Assembly: GCA_028291765.1 (NCBI GenBank)
Contig: JAQGNR010000278.1
Span: forward strand, 1-47,795
DNA from: Herbaspirillum sp.
Lineage (GTDB): Bacteria > Pseudomonadota > Gammaproteobacteria > Burkholderiales > Burkholderiaceae_D
Length of the DNA: 47,795 nt
Direction of reading: 5' to 3'
Part shown: in pieces, positions 34,751-43,939 of the stretch
Layout: each line of letters opens with the position of its first letter
Position numbering within the stretch: position 1 is the first letter of the stretch
Notes under the pieces: model-generated
The model's input: the letters and a program-made list of their open reading frames with translations, nothing else
Database searches by the model: none
What the model was told of the DNA's origin: nothing
Position numbers and translations under genes: made by a program

Positions 34751-36064
34751 ATGCTAAGCGCACACCTGAAATACATGGAACGCACCTTGCCTCGCGTCGA
34801 TATGTTCACCGTCACCGGCACCATCCAGCAAGTGCTCGGCAATGTCGTGCGTGCCAGGGTTCCTTCTGCTCGCATGGGCGACCTTTGTCTTTTGCGTTGC
34901 CCGGAACACGGCTGGCAGCGCCAGGCAGAGGTGATCGGCCTGAACGGCGACCACGCGATTCTGGCGCCGCTGGGCGAACTCAACGGCATTTCCAGTCAAA
35001 CGGAAGTCATCGTCACCCGGGAGCGCTACGCCATTCCGGTCGGCCCGGCTCTCCTCGGCACCGTCGTCGACGGCTTCGGCCAGCCATTCGATCCATCGCA
35101 AATTTTGCGCAATCCGACGATGCGTCAAGTCGATGCGTCTGCGCCGGCGCCGGCTGACCGCAGCCTCATCTCGCGCCCAATGGCAGTCGGCGTGCGCGCC
35201 ATCGATGGCCTGTTGACCTGCGCCGAAGGTCAACGCGTCGGTATTTTTGCTGCTGCCGGCGTCGGTAAAACGACGCTACTGTCAATGATCGTCAACGGTA
35301 ATGATGCAGACGTCTGCGTGATTGCATTGATCGGCGAACGCGGTCGTGAGGTCGGCGAATTTCTCGCGCATGAACTCGATGCCGCACGCCGCAAGAAAAC
35401 CGTCGTCGTCGTCGCTACCGCGGATCGTCCTGCGATGGAGCGTTTAAAAGCAGGTTTTGTCGCCACCACCATCGCCGAATACTTCAGGGCGCAAGGAAAA
35501 AGCGTTTTGCTGTTGATGGATTCCGTCACCCGGCTGGCGCGGGCGCAACGTGAAATCGGTCTGGCCGCCGGCGAAGTGCCCGCGCGGCGCGGATTTCCTC
35601 CATCGATGTTTTCCATGTTGCCGCGCCTGTTCGAACGCGCCGGACCATCCAGCCATGGATCGATCACGGCTTTCTATACCGTCCTGGTCGAAGGCGACGA
35701 CATGAACGAACCGGTCGCCGATGAAGTGCGCTCACTGCTCGATGGCCATATCGTTCTCTCCCGTGAACTGAGTACGGAAAATCACTATCCCGCAATCGAC
35801 GTACTGGCCAGTCTGAGCCGGGTCATGCGTCGCGTAGTCAGCTCGGAGCATCAGGCACTGGCGGAAAAACTGCGCAACCTGCTGGCCCGCCATAAAAAAA
35901 TCGAATTACTGGTACGGCTGGGCGAATACCAGAAAGGCAACGAAGCAGCATCCGACGAAGCGCTGGAAAAAATCGACGCCATCAATGCCTTTTTAAAACA
36001 ATCGTCAGGGCCATCCATTCGCTATGAACAGGTACTAAGGGAACTAAAAACATGTTTGATGTAA
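34751..36064 (+). CDS. sctN: SctN, type III secretion ATPase
   Basis: Cytoplasmic hexameric ATPase that unfolds cargo and detaches chaperones (437 residues, full length). The Walker A loop is [15 protein letters not shown] (about residue 165-179), the Walker B region [20 protein letters not shown], and the catalytic-arginine area [20 protein letters not shown]; all are typical of the FliI/YscN family. ATG 34751 is preceded by an AGGAGG ribosome-binding site, the strongest in the locus. It overlaps sctO by 13 bp. Confidence 0.97.
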   Translation: MLSAHLKYMERTLPRVDMFTVTGTIQQVLGNVVRARVPSARMGDLCLLRCPEHGWQRQAEVIGLNGDHAILAPLGELNGISSQTEVIVTRERYAIPVGPALLGTVVDGFGQPFDPSQILRNPTMRQVDASAPAPADRSLISRPMAVGVRAIDGLLTCAEGQRVGIFAAAGVGKTTLLSMIVNGNDADVCVIALIGERGREVGEFLAHELDAARRKKTVVVVATADRPAMERLKAGFVATTIAEYFRAQGKSVLLLMDSVTRLARAQREIGLAAGEVPARRGFPPSMFSMLPRLFERAGPSSHGSITAFYTVLVEGDDMNEPVADEVRSLLDGHIVLSRELSTENHYPAIDVLASLSRVMRRVVSSEHQALAEKLRNLLARHKKIELLVRLGEYQKGNEAASDEALEKIDAINAFLKQSSGPSIRYEQVLRELKTCLM

Positions 36065-36558
36065 ACACGCCACGCCTGTTGCGCGCGTTGTCGCATGTAA
36101 AAGAGGTGCGTACATCGCTGGCCGAAGCTGAATACCTGCGCCGTACCCGCCATCAACGCACATTGCAGCAGAACTGCATGACCCATATTCAACAACTGGA
36201 TCACTGCAAATCCATCCTCCCGCAACAGAAGGCAACAATATTGGCAGGGTTGACTGCCCGACCGGTCGATGTGCGACAAATTCATAGTGCATATGAGACC
36301 GTCCGGAAGCTGCAACAGCGAATAGATGCGCTGGAACAAGAACGTCAAGAGCTCGAAAAAAAACATCAGCAGGCCTGCATCGATAAAGATCAGGCGCACC
36401 GAAAATTCACGTTTGCAACACGCCAACAACAAAAATTCAGGGAAATAAAAACACGCAACGATACATTGACGACACAGCAATCCAACGAAAAAGAACAGGA
36501 TGAACTGGAAGATCGTCCTTGCGTCTCTGCGCCGCTATTACAGATAGATTACAGATAG
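36052..36558 (+). CDS. sctO: SctO, ATPase central stalk protein
   Basis: Coiled-coil stalk protein (168 residues) that joins the ATPase to SctV, similar in role to FliJ. It is almost wholly helical and charged ([40 protein letters not shown]), with no membrane helix. The call rests on place between sctN and sctP, size and coiled-coil character, since primary sequence in this family is weakly conserved. Confidence 0.87.
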   Translation: MFDVNTPRLLRALSHVKEVRTSLAEAEYLRRTRHQRTLQQNCMTHIQQLDHCKSILPQQKATILAGLTARPVDVRQIHSAYETVRKLQQRIDALEQERQELEKKHQQACIDKDQAHRKFTFATRQQQKFREIKTRNDTLTTQQSNEKEQDELEDRPCVSAPLLQIDYR

Positions 36559-36571
36559 AGGAAAGTAAGAA

Positions 36572-37495
36572 ATGATTTCAACTGTTATGGCCAACGCCAA
36601 CGCCGCCGCCTTGCCGATGGCACGCTCACGCCAAGCCGAACATCCGGCTGCGCCCGCATCGCCATCGAAAGCCGCTGAATTTTCCGACCGCATCGCGCGC
36701 CAGGAAAACAAGCAGGCCTCGGAAGCGGAGGCACGGAAGTCCCCCGCAATACCCGATCAACAGGAGCAGGCGGATACATTGGATACGTCAGACATTGCTA
36801 TCGACGGCATGGCGGGTGGCCTGCCTGTACCTGTGCCCGTGCCTGTACCACGCAAGCCTCATCAACTGAAAGAGGACGATATTGCAATAGCAATTGCAAT
36901 CCCGGTCAAGCCCGATCCTGTTCCTGGCCGCGGCGAAAATACCATCCCGGCCATGCAGGAATTACCCAATAGTACTGAACTCCGGACGACAAACGATGCG
37001 CGGCCCAATGTGACGATCGGCACACCGGCGAGCGCGCCCCAAAGCCCTGCCCCGATCTCCGGCCAACGCGGCAGCAATCATCCATCCGAAATGATCGGAA
37101 ATACACACTCTGCCCCGCAGATAAGTACCGGCCGGATGCCTTCTCCACCATCCGGCGCTATCGGCGCTATCAGCGATATGCAAGCGCTGGTCAGTGAATT
37201 TGAAACCAGCGTGAATCACTTTGAGCGCGCCGGCAACCAATGGGTCGGCAACGCCAGAATCGTATTTCAATCGACTGTACTGAGCGGCACATCGGTTCAG
37301 ATCACAGGCGATGGGAAATCACTGAATATTGTGCTCGCACAGTCAGCGCTGTCGTCGACTATGGCCTCTCTTCATCACCAGGAAAAACAACTCTGCGATG
37401 CGTTGACGCGCCGGCTGGGCCGCACCGTCACCATGCATATCGAACAAACGTTCGATCTCGATACACAGGCCGCCGACGATGCAGAACCTCAATGA
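36572..37495 (+). CDS. sctP: SctP, needle-length control / substrate-switch protein
   Basis: Molecular ruler and substrate-specificity switch protein (307 residues). The first two thirds are disordered and rich in Pro, Ala and Ser, with short repeats (VPVPVPVPRKP, IAIAIAIPVKPDPVP). The C-terminal third (from about residue 205) looks like a T3S4-type globular domain (NQWVGNARIVFQSTVLSGTS; LNIVLAQSALSSTMASLHH). A GAGGAAAG ribosome-binding site precedes the ATG. The 3' end overlaps sctQ by 17 bp. The ruler region is not recognisable by sequence, so the call leans on position. Confidence 0.85.
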   Translation: MISTVMANANAAALPMARSRQAEHPAAPASPSKAAEFSDRIARQENKQASEAEARKSPAIPDQQEQADTLDTSDIAIDGMAGGLPVPVPVPVPRKPHQLKEDDIAIAIAIPVKPDPVPGRGENTIPAMQELPNSTELRTTNDARPNVTIGTPASAPQSPAPISGQRGSNHPSEMIGNTHSAPQISTGRMPSPPSGAIGAISDMQALVSEFETSVNHFERAGNQWVGNARIVFQSTVLSGTSVQITGDGKSLNIVLAQSALSSTMASLHHQEKQLCDALTRRLGRTVTMHIEQTFDLDTQAADDAEPQ

Positions 37496-38741
37496 CCTTC
37501 CGGTTTTACCGGACCTGCCGGATTTAGCGGATTTACCGGATTTGCACCAGTCAGAACATTATCAAGCGATAAGTCTGCGCAATATCACAACCGCTGCCGC
37601 GGCCGTTCTAAGCGCACTGCAGAATAAATTTATGGTGCTCGATATCGGTTCCGATACATGGCGTCTACGGTTCTCCGCACAACCGGGATTGACGGCCGGA
37701 TCGCTCATACAGGCACAGGGAGAATGGCTTGGGCACCGAATAACACTTTGGTTTCCGCAAGTGCTACTGCAGCGCACGCTGCAAATCTGCATGCCGGATT
37801 TATCGGCGGCGGTCATTCCGCCGGCATTATTCCCAGCCATGGCAAGCAATGCCATCGGCGCTTGGCTCGATACATTACCGCACCGCGAATCGCTACGTAT
37901 CGACACCATTGAGGAAGCCGCGCAAATGCCGGCCGTCGCGGAAACCGGCGATGGACGCACGCGGCATCATCTGCTGGCGCGCCGCAATGCGCCGTCTCCG
38001 GTGCCGATCGATTATGCGATCGCCATCGATATCGATCCGGCGCTGGCTGCAGCGCTGCCGAAACTATGCGCCGGCCTATCGTCGGACTGGCCCGAACCAT
38101 CGCAGGCGCTGCTGAGCCTGCCGCTGCAACTGCAATGCGAAGTAGGCCGCGTAACCGTTCCTTACTCGACACTGGACGCGTTGCAGTACGGCGATATCCT
38201 TTTCTTCAACCCCTATATAGATCCAGACAACCACGATCTGTCCAGCCTCACGGTACAACTTAGCTATCGCCAGCGTCCCTTGATGCAAGCGCGTATTCAA
38301 CAACCCGACCTGATGGTCATCACCGATATCGATATGAACGACAGAAAATCTTTTTTATATGACGACCTCATCGACGAATCCGCATCGGATCCGTTCCATA
38401 CCATCGCACCGTTGCCGCAGCAGCATGCAGATGAGGAATTCGATAACGAGCCTAGCGATACCGATACAGATACAGAACCGTTACCCTCCACGAGCCCGGC
38501 GCTACCCGCCGTCAACGGCCTGAACCAACTACCGTTGCAACTCGTCTTCGACGTCGGCAATTGCGAAATGAGCTTCGCCGAATTGCAGAAATTACAGCCT
38601 GGAAATGTCATCCCGCTGGCTTCCCGCATGCCGGAACTGGTCAGAGTCAGCGTCAACGGCCGCGTCATTGCCAGCGGCGAACTGGTTGAAATCGACGGCA
38701 GGATCGGCGTCATGCTCGCGCGGATAGCCGACATCCAATGA
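37479..38741 (+). CDS. sctQ: SctQ, sorting-platform C-ring protein
   Basis: Cytoplasmic sorting-platform (pod) component with SPOA domains (420 residues). The N-terminus is an unusual repeat-like LPVLPDLPDLADLPDLH within and after the overlap with sctP. The middle part has a YscQ-like fold (FMVLDIGSDTWRLRFSAQPG; LPLQLQCEVGRVTVPYSTLD). The C-terminal SPOA domain is clear (LPLQLVFDVGNCEMSFAELQ; VRVSVNGRVIASGELVEIDG). A separate small SctQ-C product made by internal initiation is known in some systems; no good internal start was seen here. It overlaps sctR by 4 bp. Confidence 0.92.
   Translation: MQNLNDLPVLPDLPDLADLPDLHQSEHYQAISLRNITTAAAAVLSALQNKFMVLDIGSDTWRLRFSAQPGLTAGSLIQAQGEWLGHRITLWFPQVLLQRTLQICMPDLSAAVIPPALFPAMASNAIGAWLDTLPHRESLRIDTIEEAAQMPAVAETGDGRTRHHLLARRNAPSPVPIDYAIAIDIDPALAAALPKLCAGLSSDWPEPSQALLSLPLQLQCEVGRVTVPYSTLDALQYGDILFFNPYIDPDNHDLSSLTVQLSYRQRPLMQARIQQPDLMVITDIDMNDRKSFLYDDLIDESASDPFHTIAPLPQQHADEEFDNEPSDTDTDTEPLPSTSPALPAVNGLNQLPLQLVFDVGNCEMSFAELQKLQPGNVIPLASRMPELVRVSVNGRVIASGELVEIDGRIGVMLARIADIQ
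37489..37548 (+). repeat. Imperfect short tandem repeat at the start of sctQ
   Basis: Repeated units of about 9-12 bp around CCGGATTTAGCGGATTTA encode (L/A)-P/D-D-L-P-D-L repeats of SctQ. The first units overlap the last codons of sctP. It looks like a slippage expansion. Confidence 0.7.
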
Positions 38742-39391
38742 GCAGCGAGATCAATCCGATTGCGCTGGCCTTACTGCTGGCGCTACTGAGCCTGGTGCCG
38801 ATGGCGATCATCATGACGACGTCGTTTTTGAAAATCAGCGTCGTCGCCATGTTATTGCGCAATGCATTGGGCGTGCAGCAGATACCGCCGAATATCGCCA
38901 TCTACAGCCTGGCGTTGATACTGAGCGCCTATGTCATGGCGCCGGTCGGGCAAACGATCTATCAGGCGCTGTCCGCCAAACCTGATGCGATGGCTTCCAT
39001 TTCACAATTTTTTGACACCGCATTAAGCGCCGCTGAACCGCTGCGCGACTTTATGTTGCGCAACGCGGCGCCGGAACAACTGGATTTCTTTGTAGATACC
39101 GTACAACGCCTATGGCCGCGCGAACTGGCCGGACACGTAAGCCGGCGCGACTTCACTGTATTGGTGCCGGCTTTCATGATTTCCGAACTGACGTCGGCGT
39201 TCATGATCGGTTTTTTGATTTATCTACCGTTTGTCGTCATCGATCTGGTAGTGCAAAGCATTCTGCTGGCGCTGGGCATGATGATGATGTCGCCGATGAC
39301 CATTTCGCTACCGCTCAAACTGCTGTTATTTGTCATGGCCGACGGCTGGACGCGCTTACTGCACAGCCTGGTGCTGTCTTACGCCGTATGA
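38738..39391 (+). CDS. sctR: SctR, export gate protein
   Basis: Core export-gate membrane protein (217 residues), homologous to FliP. Four hydrophobic segments are visible; ALALLLALLSLVPMAIIMTT and SFLKISVVAMLLRNALGVQQ, with PNIAIYSLALIL, form the family N-terminal signature, and VLVPAFMISELTSAFMIGFL and ILLALGMMMMSPMTISLPLK the C-terminal one. The stop overlaps the sctS start by 4 bp. Confidence 0.97.
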   Translation: MSSEINPIALALLLALLSLVPMAIIMTTSFLKISVVAMLLRNALGVQQIPPNIAIYSLALILSAYVMAPVGQTIYQALSAKPDAMASISQFFDTALSAAEPLRDFMLRNAAPEQLDFFVDTVQRLWPRELAGHVSRRDFTVLVPAFMISELTSAFMIGFLIYLPFVVIDLVVQSILLALGMMMMSPMTISLPLKLLLFVMADGWTRLLHSLVLSYAV

Positions 39392-39651
39392 ATCCGGACG
39401 ATATTGCATCGCTGGTGATGCGTACCCTTTACATCACGATCCGCCTGTCACTGCCGCTGGTAGTTCTGGGGACGATCGCCGGGATTGTCACCAGCCTGTT
39501 TCAGGCCGCCACCCAGATTCAGGATCAGACCTTCCCGTTTCTGACCAAGCTGACCGTCATCCTGGTTGGCCTGGTGGTATTGGGCGGCTGGATGGGACGC
39601 GAATTGCAGCTATTCACCATTTTCATTTTTGATTATCTGGTGGAGATATAA
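39388..39651 (+). CDS. sctS: SctS, export gate protein
   Basis: Small export-gate membrane protein of 87 residues (FliQ homologue) with two transmembrane helices. SLPLVVLGTIAGIVTSLFQA and ATQIQDQTFPFLTKLTVIL carry the family signature. The frame is open further upstream, but ATG 39388 overlaps the sctR stop as ATGA and gives the standard length. Confidence 0.96.
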   Translation: MNPDDIASLVMRTLYITIRLSLPLVVLGTIAGIVTSLFQAATQIQDQTFPFLTKLTVILVGLVVLGGWMGRELQLFTIFIFDYLVEI

Positions 39652-39653
39652 GC

Positions 39654-40454
39654 ATGCATGGCGGCCCCCTTCAACTTTTACTGCCGATCTGGAACGACAT
39701 CGGTGCGTGGCTGGCCGGCTGGCCGCGCGCCATCGGCATGTTTGCCATGTTGCCGATGTTTCGCAAAGAGCTGTTGCCGCGCCTGCTGCGTACCGCGCTC
39801 ATTGCAGGGCTTTGCCTGCCGCTGGTGCCGCTGCTGAAAACACAAACGGAGCTCATTCGCGCCGACACCATGTTGCTGCTGGTGACAGCCATCAAAGAGG
39901 TCGTGCTGGGCTTCGCTATCGGCTTACCGCTGGCGATGACGTTCTGGATCGCCGAAGGCATCGGCACCCTGCTCGACAATCAGAGCGGATCGCTGATCAG
40001 CTCGGTGCTCAATCCGATGTCAGGCAATGATTCGGCCACGCTCGGGCTGTTTTTACATCAGATATTCATGACCTATTTTTTATTGGCGGGCGGCTTGTCA
40101 TGGTGCATCGGCAGTCTTTACGACAGCTATCAACTATGGCCGATACAGCAATTCTGGCCGCAATTTTCACAAGTCGGCGCGCACTGGTGGCTGACGCAAT
40201 TCAGCAGGTATATCGGAATGATTGTGGTGCTGGCGGCGCCGATCGTGCTTGCGCTGTTTTTTATTGAACTCGGCTTCGGCATCATTGGGCGCTTCGCCCC
40301 GAAAATGCAGGTCTTCGTGCTGGCAATGCCGATCAAGAATATCGGCGCCGTATTGATGATGTTTGTCTATATCGGCATTTTACTGACCAACTTCGACCAA
40401 TTAATGGCGCGTCTGAAAGACACGCTGGCGCAGACCATTCAGGCCCTGGGGTGA
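39654..40454 (+). CDS. sctT: SctT, export gate protein
   Basis: Export-gate membrane protein (266 residues, FliR homologue) with about six to eight hydrophobic helices. Typical stretches are WLAGWPRAIGMFAMLPMFRK, LGFAIGLPLAMTFWIAEGIG, TLLDNQSGSLISSVLNPMSG and KNIGAVLMMFVYIGILLTNF. A GGAG ribosome-binding site lies in the end of sctS. A short spacer with repeated GGATGATG separates it from sctU. Confidence 0.96.
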   Translation: MHGGPLQLLLPIWNDIGAWLAGWPRAIGMFAMLPMFRKELLPRLLRTALIAGLCLPLVPLLKTQTELIRADTMLLLVTAIKEVVLGFAIGLPLAMTFWIAEGIGTLLDNQSGSLISSVLNPMSGNDSATLGLFLHQIFMTYFLLAGGLSWCIGSLYDSYQLWPIQQFWPQFSQVGAHWWLTQFSRYIGMIVVLAAPIVLALFFIELGFGIIGRFAPKMQVFVLAMPIKNIGAVLMMFVYIGILLTNFDQLMARLKDTLAQTIQALG

Positions 40455-40475
40455 TGGGATGATGGGGATGATGCA

Positions 40476-41627
40476 ATGAGCGACGGCAAAACCGAAAAAG
40501 CAACCCCGCGGCGGCGGCAGGAAGCGCGCAAGGAAGGACAAGTCGCCCGTAGCGAGGATATGACGCATGTCCTCTTGTTCGGTCTGTTTTTCAGCTATCT
40601 GATCATCGACGGCGCACGGCTTTGCGCCGAATTGATCGACTTGATCGTGCTGCCCTACCGCTATCTGGATCAACCGTTTCCGGCGGCTGCCGAAACACTG
40701 ACGACTTTACTGCTGAGCAAAGCACTGGGACTGACTTTCTTCGTACTGATCGCTACCGTAGTGCTCTCATTTGCGATTCAACTGTTGCAGATCGGCCCCT
40801 TGTTTTCCACAAAATCGATTACGCCAAGCCTGAAGAAACTCGATGTCCTGAAAAATATCAAGGAAATTTTCTCGGTCAATACCATTGTCGATTTGCTGAA
40901 AATGATCGTAAAGACGGTGCTGATGTGCATGATCATTTACATCGTTCTGATCGGCAATTTGCACATGCTGCTTCAGCTTCCGTCCTATGGCGTGGCGGGC
41001 ATTCTGTATGCCGAAGGACATTTGATGCAGCAGCTGACGATCACCATCTTCTTCATTTTTTCGATCATCGCTCTATTCGATTTTTTCTGGCAACGCCATC
41101 GGCACGATAAACAACTGATGATGCAAAAACACGAAGTCAAACGCGAATACAGGGATAACGAAGGCGATCCGCACGCCAAGGGCTATCGACGCAATCTGTT
41201 TCGTGAAATTATCAGCGGCGATGTCAATCGGGTTCCATTGGCATCGGTGGTCGTCGCCAATCCTACCCATCTTGCGGTGGCCCTGTATTACAAACCGCCG
41301 GCGACCGGTTTGCCGATCATTCTGCTCAAAGGAAGCGGCGCCGGCGCTGCAAAAATATTCAAGGCGGCGCGCAATGCAGGCGTCCCGATTATCCAGAACA
41401 TCGGCCTTGCGCGCAGCCTGTTTCCATTAAAGGTATACAGCCCCATTCCCGGCGAGTTATTCGATGCGGTCGCCGAAATCATCGTCGCCGCCCGGCAAAT
41501 TCAACGCGCCGCCAGCGGCGAAGACATGGAGCCGGCGCCACCGGAAAAGACCGCATCCGCGACGGAGACGGAAACAGAAGCCGACGCCCCGGAACAGGAC
41601 AAAAAATTACCTCCCGATGAACCTTAA
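40476..41627 (+). CDS. sctU: SctU, autocleaving switch protein
   Basis: Export-gate and substrate-switch protein (383 residues, FlhB homologue). Four transmembrane helices are followed by a cytoplasmic domain carrying the autocleavage motif NPTH at residues 262-265 (VVANPTHLAVALYYKP), intact, so the protein should self-cleave. The N-terminal GKTEKATPRRRQEARKEGQV is typical. The C-terminal tail after about residue 350 is acidic and Glu/Thr/Pro-rich, longer than in many relatives. Confidence 0.97.
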   Translation: MSDGKTEKATPRRRQEARKEGQVARSEDMTHVLLFGLFFSYLIIDGARLCAELIDLIVLPYRYLDQPFPAAAETLTTLLLSKALGLTFFVLIATVVLSFAIQLLQIGPLFSTKSITPSLKKLDVLKNIKEIFSVNTIVDLLKMIVKTVLMCMIIYIVLIGNLHMLLQLPSYGVAGILYAEGHLMQQLTITIFFIFSIIALFDFFWQRHRHDKQLMMQKHEVKREYRDNEGDPHAKGYRRNLFREIISGDVNRVPLASVVVANPTHLAVALYYKPPATGLPIILLKGSGAGAAKIFKAARNAGVPIIQNIGLARSLFPLKVYSPIPGELFDAVAEIIVAARQIQRAASGEDMEPAPPEKTASATETETEADAPEQDKKLPPDEP

Positions 41628-41645
41628 CCTCAACACAAAAGAATC

Positions 41646-42122
41646 ATGCATTTATCGACTATTTTTGCGCACTGGTCTACGCATCTGCGCCGCCGCAGCA
41701 ACGACGCCTCACTCATATTCGACCAGGATGGCGCGCTCTCGCTGCTGGTAGATAAACATAAGATCGATTGCCGGATCGCGCCGGATTCGCTGATCTTGCG
41801 CGCGCGCATCTGCGGCATGCCGGAACGCGATACAGAACAACATGCATGGCTATGCCGGATTCTGATGTTGAATAACGCGCATGCGCATCAGCGAAACGAA
41901 TTTCCCATCCTCACCGCGCAACGCACGCTGCAATTGCACACATGGATACATCCAGGTGCCAATTACGAAGAGTTCTGCATCGTATTCGATCGCTTCATGG
42001 AGGCGCTGGATGCATGGCGTCGCGCGTTGCTGCCGCGCACCGGCACTGCTGCACTGTCACTGCCCGTCATCGGCGGCAAGCCGTTCGCCAACACTCTTTC
42101 CGATATTTCAAAAGGTAGCTAA
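41646..42122 (+). CDS. CesT-like type III secretion chaperone (BscW position)
   Basis: Probable secretion chaperone of 158 residues in the place that bscW occupies in Bordetella, between sctU and sctC. The alpha/beta arrangement fits a CesT-type fold: LSTIFAHWSTHLRRRSNDAS, strands around ALSLLVDKHKIDCRI, a helix with AWLCRILMLNNAHAHQRNEF, strands (TLQLHTWIHPGANYEEFCIV), and a last helix (RFMEALDAWRRALL). Its cargo is unknown. It ends on the sctC start (1-bp overlap). Confidence 0.72.
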   Translation: MHLSTIFAHWSTHLRRRSNDASLIFDQDGALSLLVDKHKIDCRIAPDSLILRARICGMPERDTEQHAWLCRILMLNNAHAHQRNEFPILTAQRTLQLHTWIHPGANYEEFCIVFDRFMEALDAWRRALLPRTGTAALSLPVIGGKPFANTLSDISKGS

Positions 42123-43939
42123 TGACCACACCCTTTATTCGCCGCTGCATCGTCACCGGGCTCTCGACACTGGCATTTTCAATGGCAGCACCCGGTGCAT
42201 CGGCAGCGATCCGCGCGCCCTGGCTGGACGAACCGTATACCTATGTCGGAGACGGTGAATCGATACAACGGGTTTTGCAAATCTTCGTCCATCAATTCGG
42301 CCTGACAGTCGATATCGATACCGGCGTTACCGCCACGATTAACGGCGAAATCGCCGAACGGACGCCCAAGGAATTCCTCGATCGCCTGGCCAGCATGCAC
42401 GGCTTCGACTGGTATCTCGACAGCGGCACCTTATATGTCAGCGCGATCGGCAAACGCCAGCGCAAAATGATCAAAGCACCCGCCGGTGTCATCGGCCAGT
42501 TGCGCAGTGCACTCGACGGCGCCGGCGTTTATCAAGATCGTTTCGGCTGGGGCGAACTGGTCGGTCAGGGACAACTCCTGGTCTATGGGCCGCCGGCCTA
42601 CGTCAGGCGGCTTAGCCAGATGGTCGATCTGATCGCCGCGGCCCCCAGCGGCTATGAAATTGCGCTGTTTCCATTGAAATATGCCAATGTCGAAGATCGC
42701 GTCATTACCTATCGGGATAAAGAAACCAAGATTCCGGGTGTCGCCAGTATTGTGCGCGGCATCGCGAGCGGCATTCCCGATCTCGGCAGCAAGGAATTGC
42801 CGCCGCTCCCGGCAGACGTAAATACAGAGGCCAATGCGGACCTCCGCTCCGATGGCGCCGCCCCCACTGTCGGCGCCGGCAACGAGGCTGCTGTCAGTGC
42901 CGGCGCTTGGCGCGCTTCGCAAGGCGCGGCCGTCATACAGTCCGATGTCAGGATGAATGCGCTGATCGTTAAAGCGCCGCCTGAAATGCTGTCCTTTTAC
43001 AAACGCCTGATCGAACAGCTCGATGTCGATGTGCCGTTGGTGCAGATCGAAGTCACCATCCTCGATATCGATAGCGATTATCTTGACAACGTCGGCGTCA
43101 ATTGGGCGCTTAGCAATAGCGGCAGCAGTCACAATATTTTCGATTTGAATCCGATGACAGCCACCCTCAATACCATTCTGCCGCGCGGCCTGAATTTATA
43201 CGCCCAGATTAATTTTCTGCAACGCGATGGCCGCGGCGAAGTGATTTCAAAGCCATCGCTATTGACCATGGACAACACAGCCGCCCTGTTCGATTCGAAT
43301 GAAACCTCCTACATCCGCACCCGCGGCGAACGCGTGGTGGAAACCAAAGAAGTCAGTGCCGGCCTGATGTTCAAGGTTGTGCCACGCGTGATCCGCTCCG
43401 CCGATCCGGATCATCCCGAACTGCGCAAAATACTGCTGCAGATCGATATCGAAGACGGCAAGCGCGTCAATTCGGCCGATGCCGAGCTGCCGGTGTTTAA
43501 GAAAAGCACCATCAGTACGCAAGCCATCGTCGGCGACAGCGAAAGCCTGCTGATCGCAGGCCACCAGCATCAGGAACGCCAAACCAGCACTACCAAGGTG
43601 CCAATACTGGGATCGCTGCCGCTGATCGGCGCACTGTTTCGTAACGAAAAAGAAACCAGTGGACGACGCACGCGCTTTTTCATCATCACCCCGCGCATCG
43701 TGAGTACGCTGCAACTCGATAACCAGGTTGCGCTGCCGGTTTTTGAATCTTCAAAAGAAATGCGTGCCGGCAGCGATACCGGCAAAGAGACTGCATTCAC
43801 AGCACCGCTCTCCGCTCCGGATAAAGCACCGGAGACGCCTGCAACGAATGCCGCCGACACTTCAACCGACACTTCGACCGATCCAGCAGCGGATGCGGCA
43901 ACAGACACGGCAACACCACAGGCGCCGAGGAATACCTGA
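42122..43939 (+). CDS. sctC: SctC, type III secretion secretin
   Basis: Outer-membrane secretin ring of the injectisome (605 residues). A signal peptide ends near PGASA (about residue 28). The N0 domain (DGESIQRVLQIFVHQFGLTV), N1 domain and a split N3 domain follow, with an insertion of about 60 residues (ELPPLPADVNTEANADLRSD-type, about 222-262). The secretin core has VPLVQIEVTILDIDSDYLDN, GEVISKPSLLTMDNTAALFD and STTKVPILGSLPLIGALFRN. The C-terminal 50 residues are low complexity and Thr/Asp/Ala-rich. No pilotin gene is visible nearby. It abuts sctW with no gap. Confidence 0.95.
   Translation: MTTPFIRRCIVTGLSTLAFSMAAPGASAAIRAPWLDEPYTYVGDGESIQRVLQIFVHQFGLTVDIDTGVTATINGEIAERTPKEFLDRLASMHGFDWYLDSGTLYVSAIGKRQRKMIKAPAGVIGQLRSALDGAGVYQDRFGWGELVGQGQLLVYGPPAYVRRLSQMVDLIAAAPSGYEIALFPLKYANVEDRVITYRDKETKIPGVASIVRGIASGIPDLGSKELPPLPADVNTEANADLRSDGAAPTVGAGNEAAVSAGAWRASQGAAVIQSDVRMNALIVKAPPEMLSFYKRLIEQLDVDVPLVQIEVTILDIDSDYLDNVGVNWALSNSGSSHNIFDLNPMTATLNTILPRGLNLYAQINFLQRDGRGEVISKPSLLTMDNTAALFDSNETSYIRTRGERVVETKEVSAGLMFKVVPRVIRSADPDHPELRKILLQIDIEDGKRVNSADAELPVFKKSTISTQAIVGDSESLLIAGHQHQERQTSTTKVPILGSLPLIGALFRNEKETSGRRTRFFIITPRIVSTLQLDNQVALPVFESSKEMRAGSDTGKETAFTAPLSAPDKAPETPATNAADTSTDTSTDPAADAATDTATPQAPRNT

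Noticed and set aside
38330..38560. Internal start giving a separate SctQ C-terminal product
   Set aside because: In-frame ATG codons here lack ribosome-binding sites, and none lies just before the SPOA domain.
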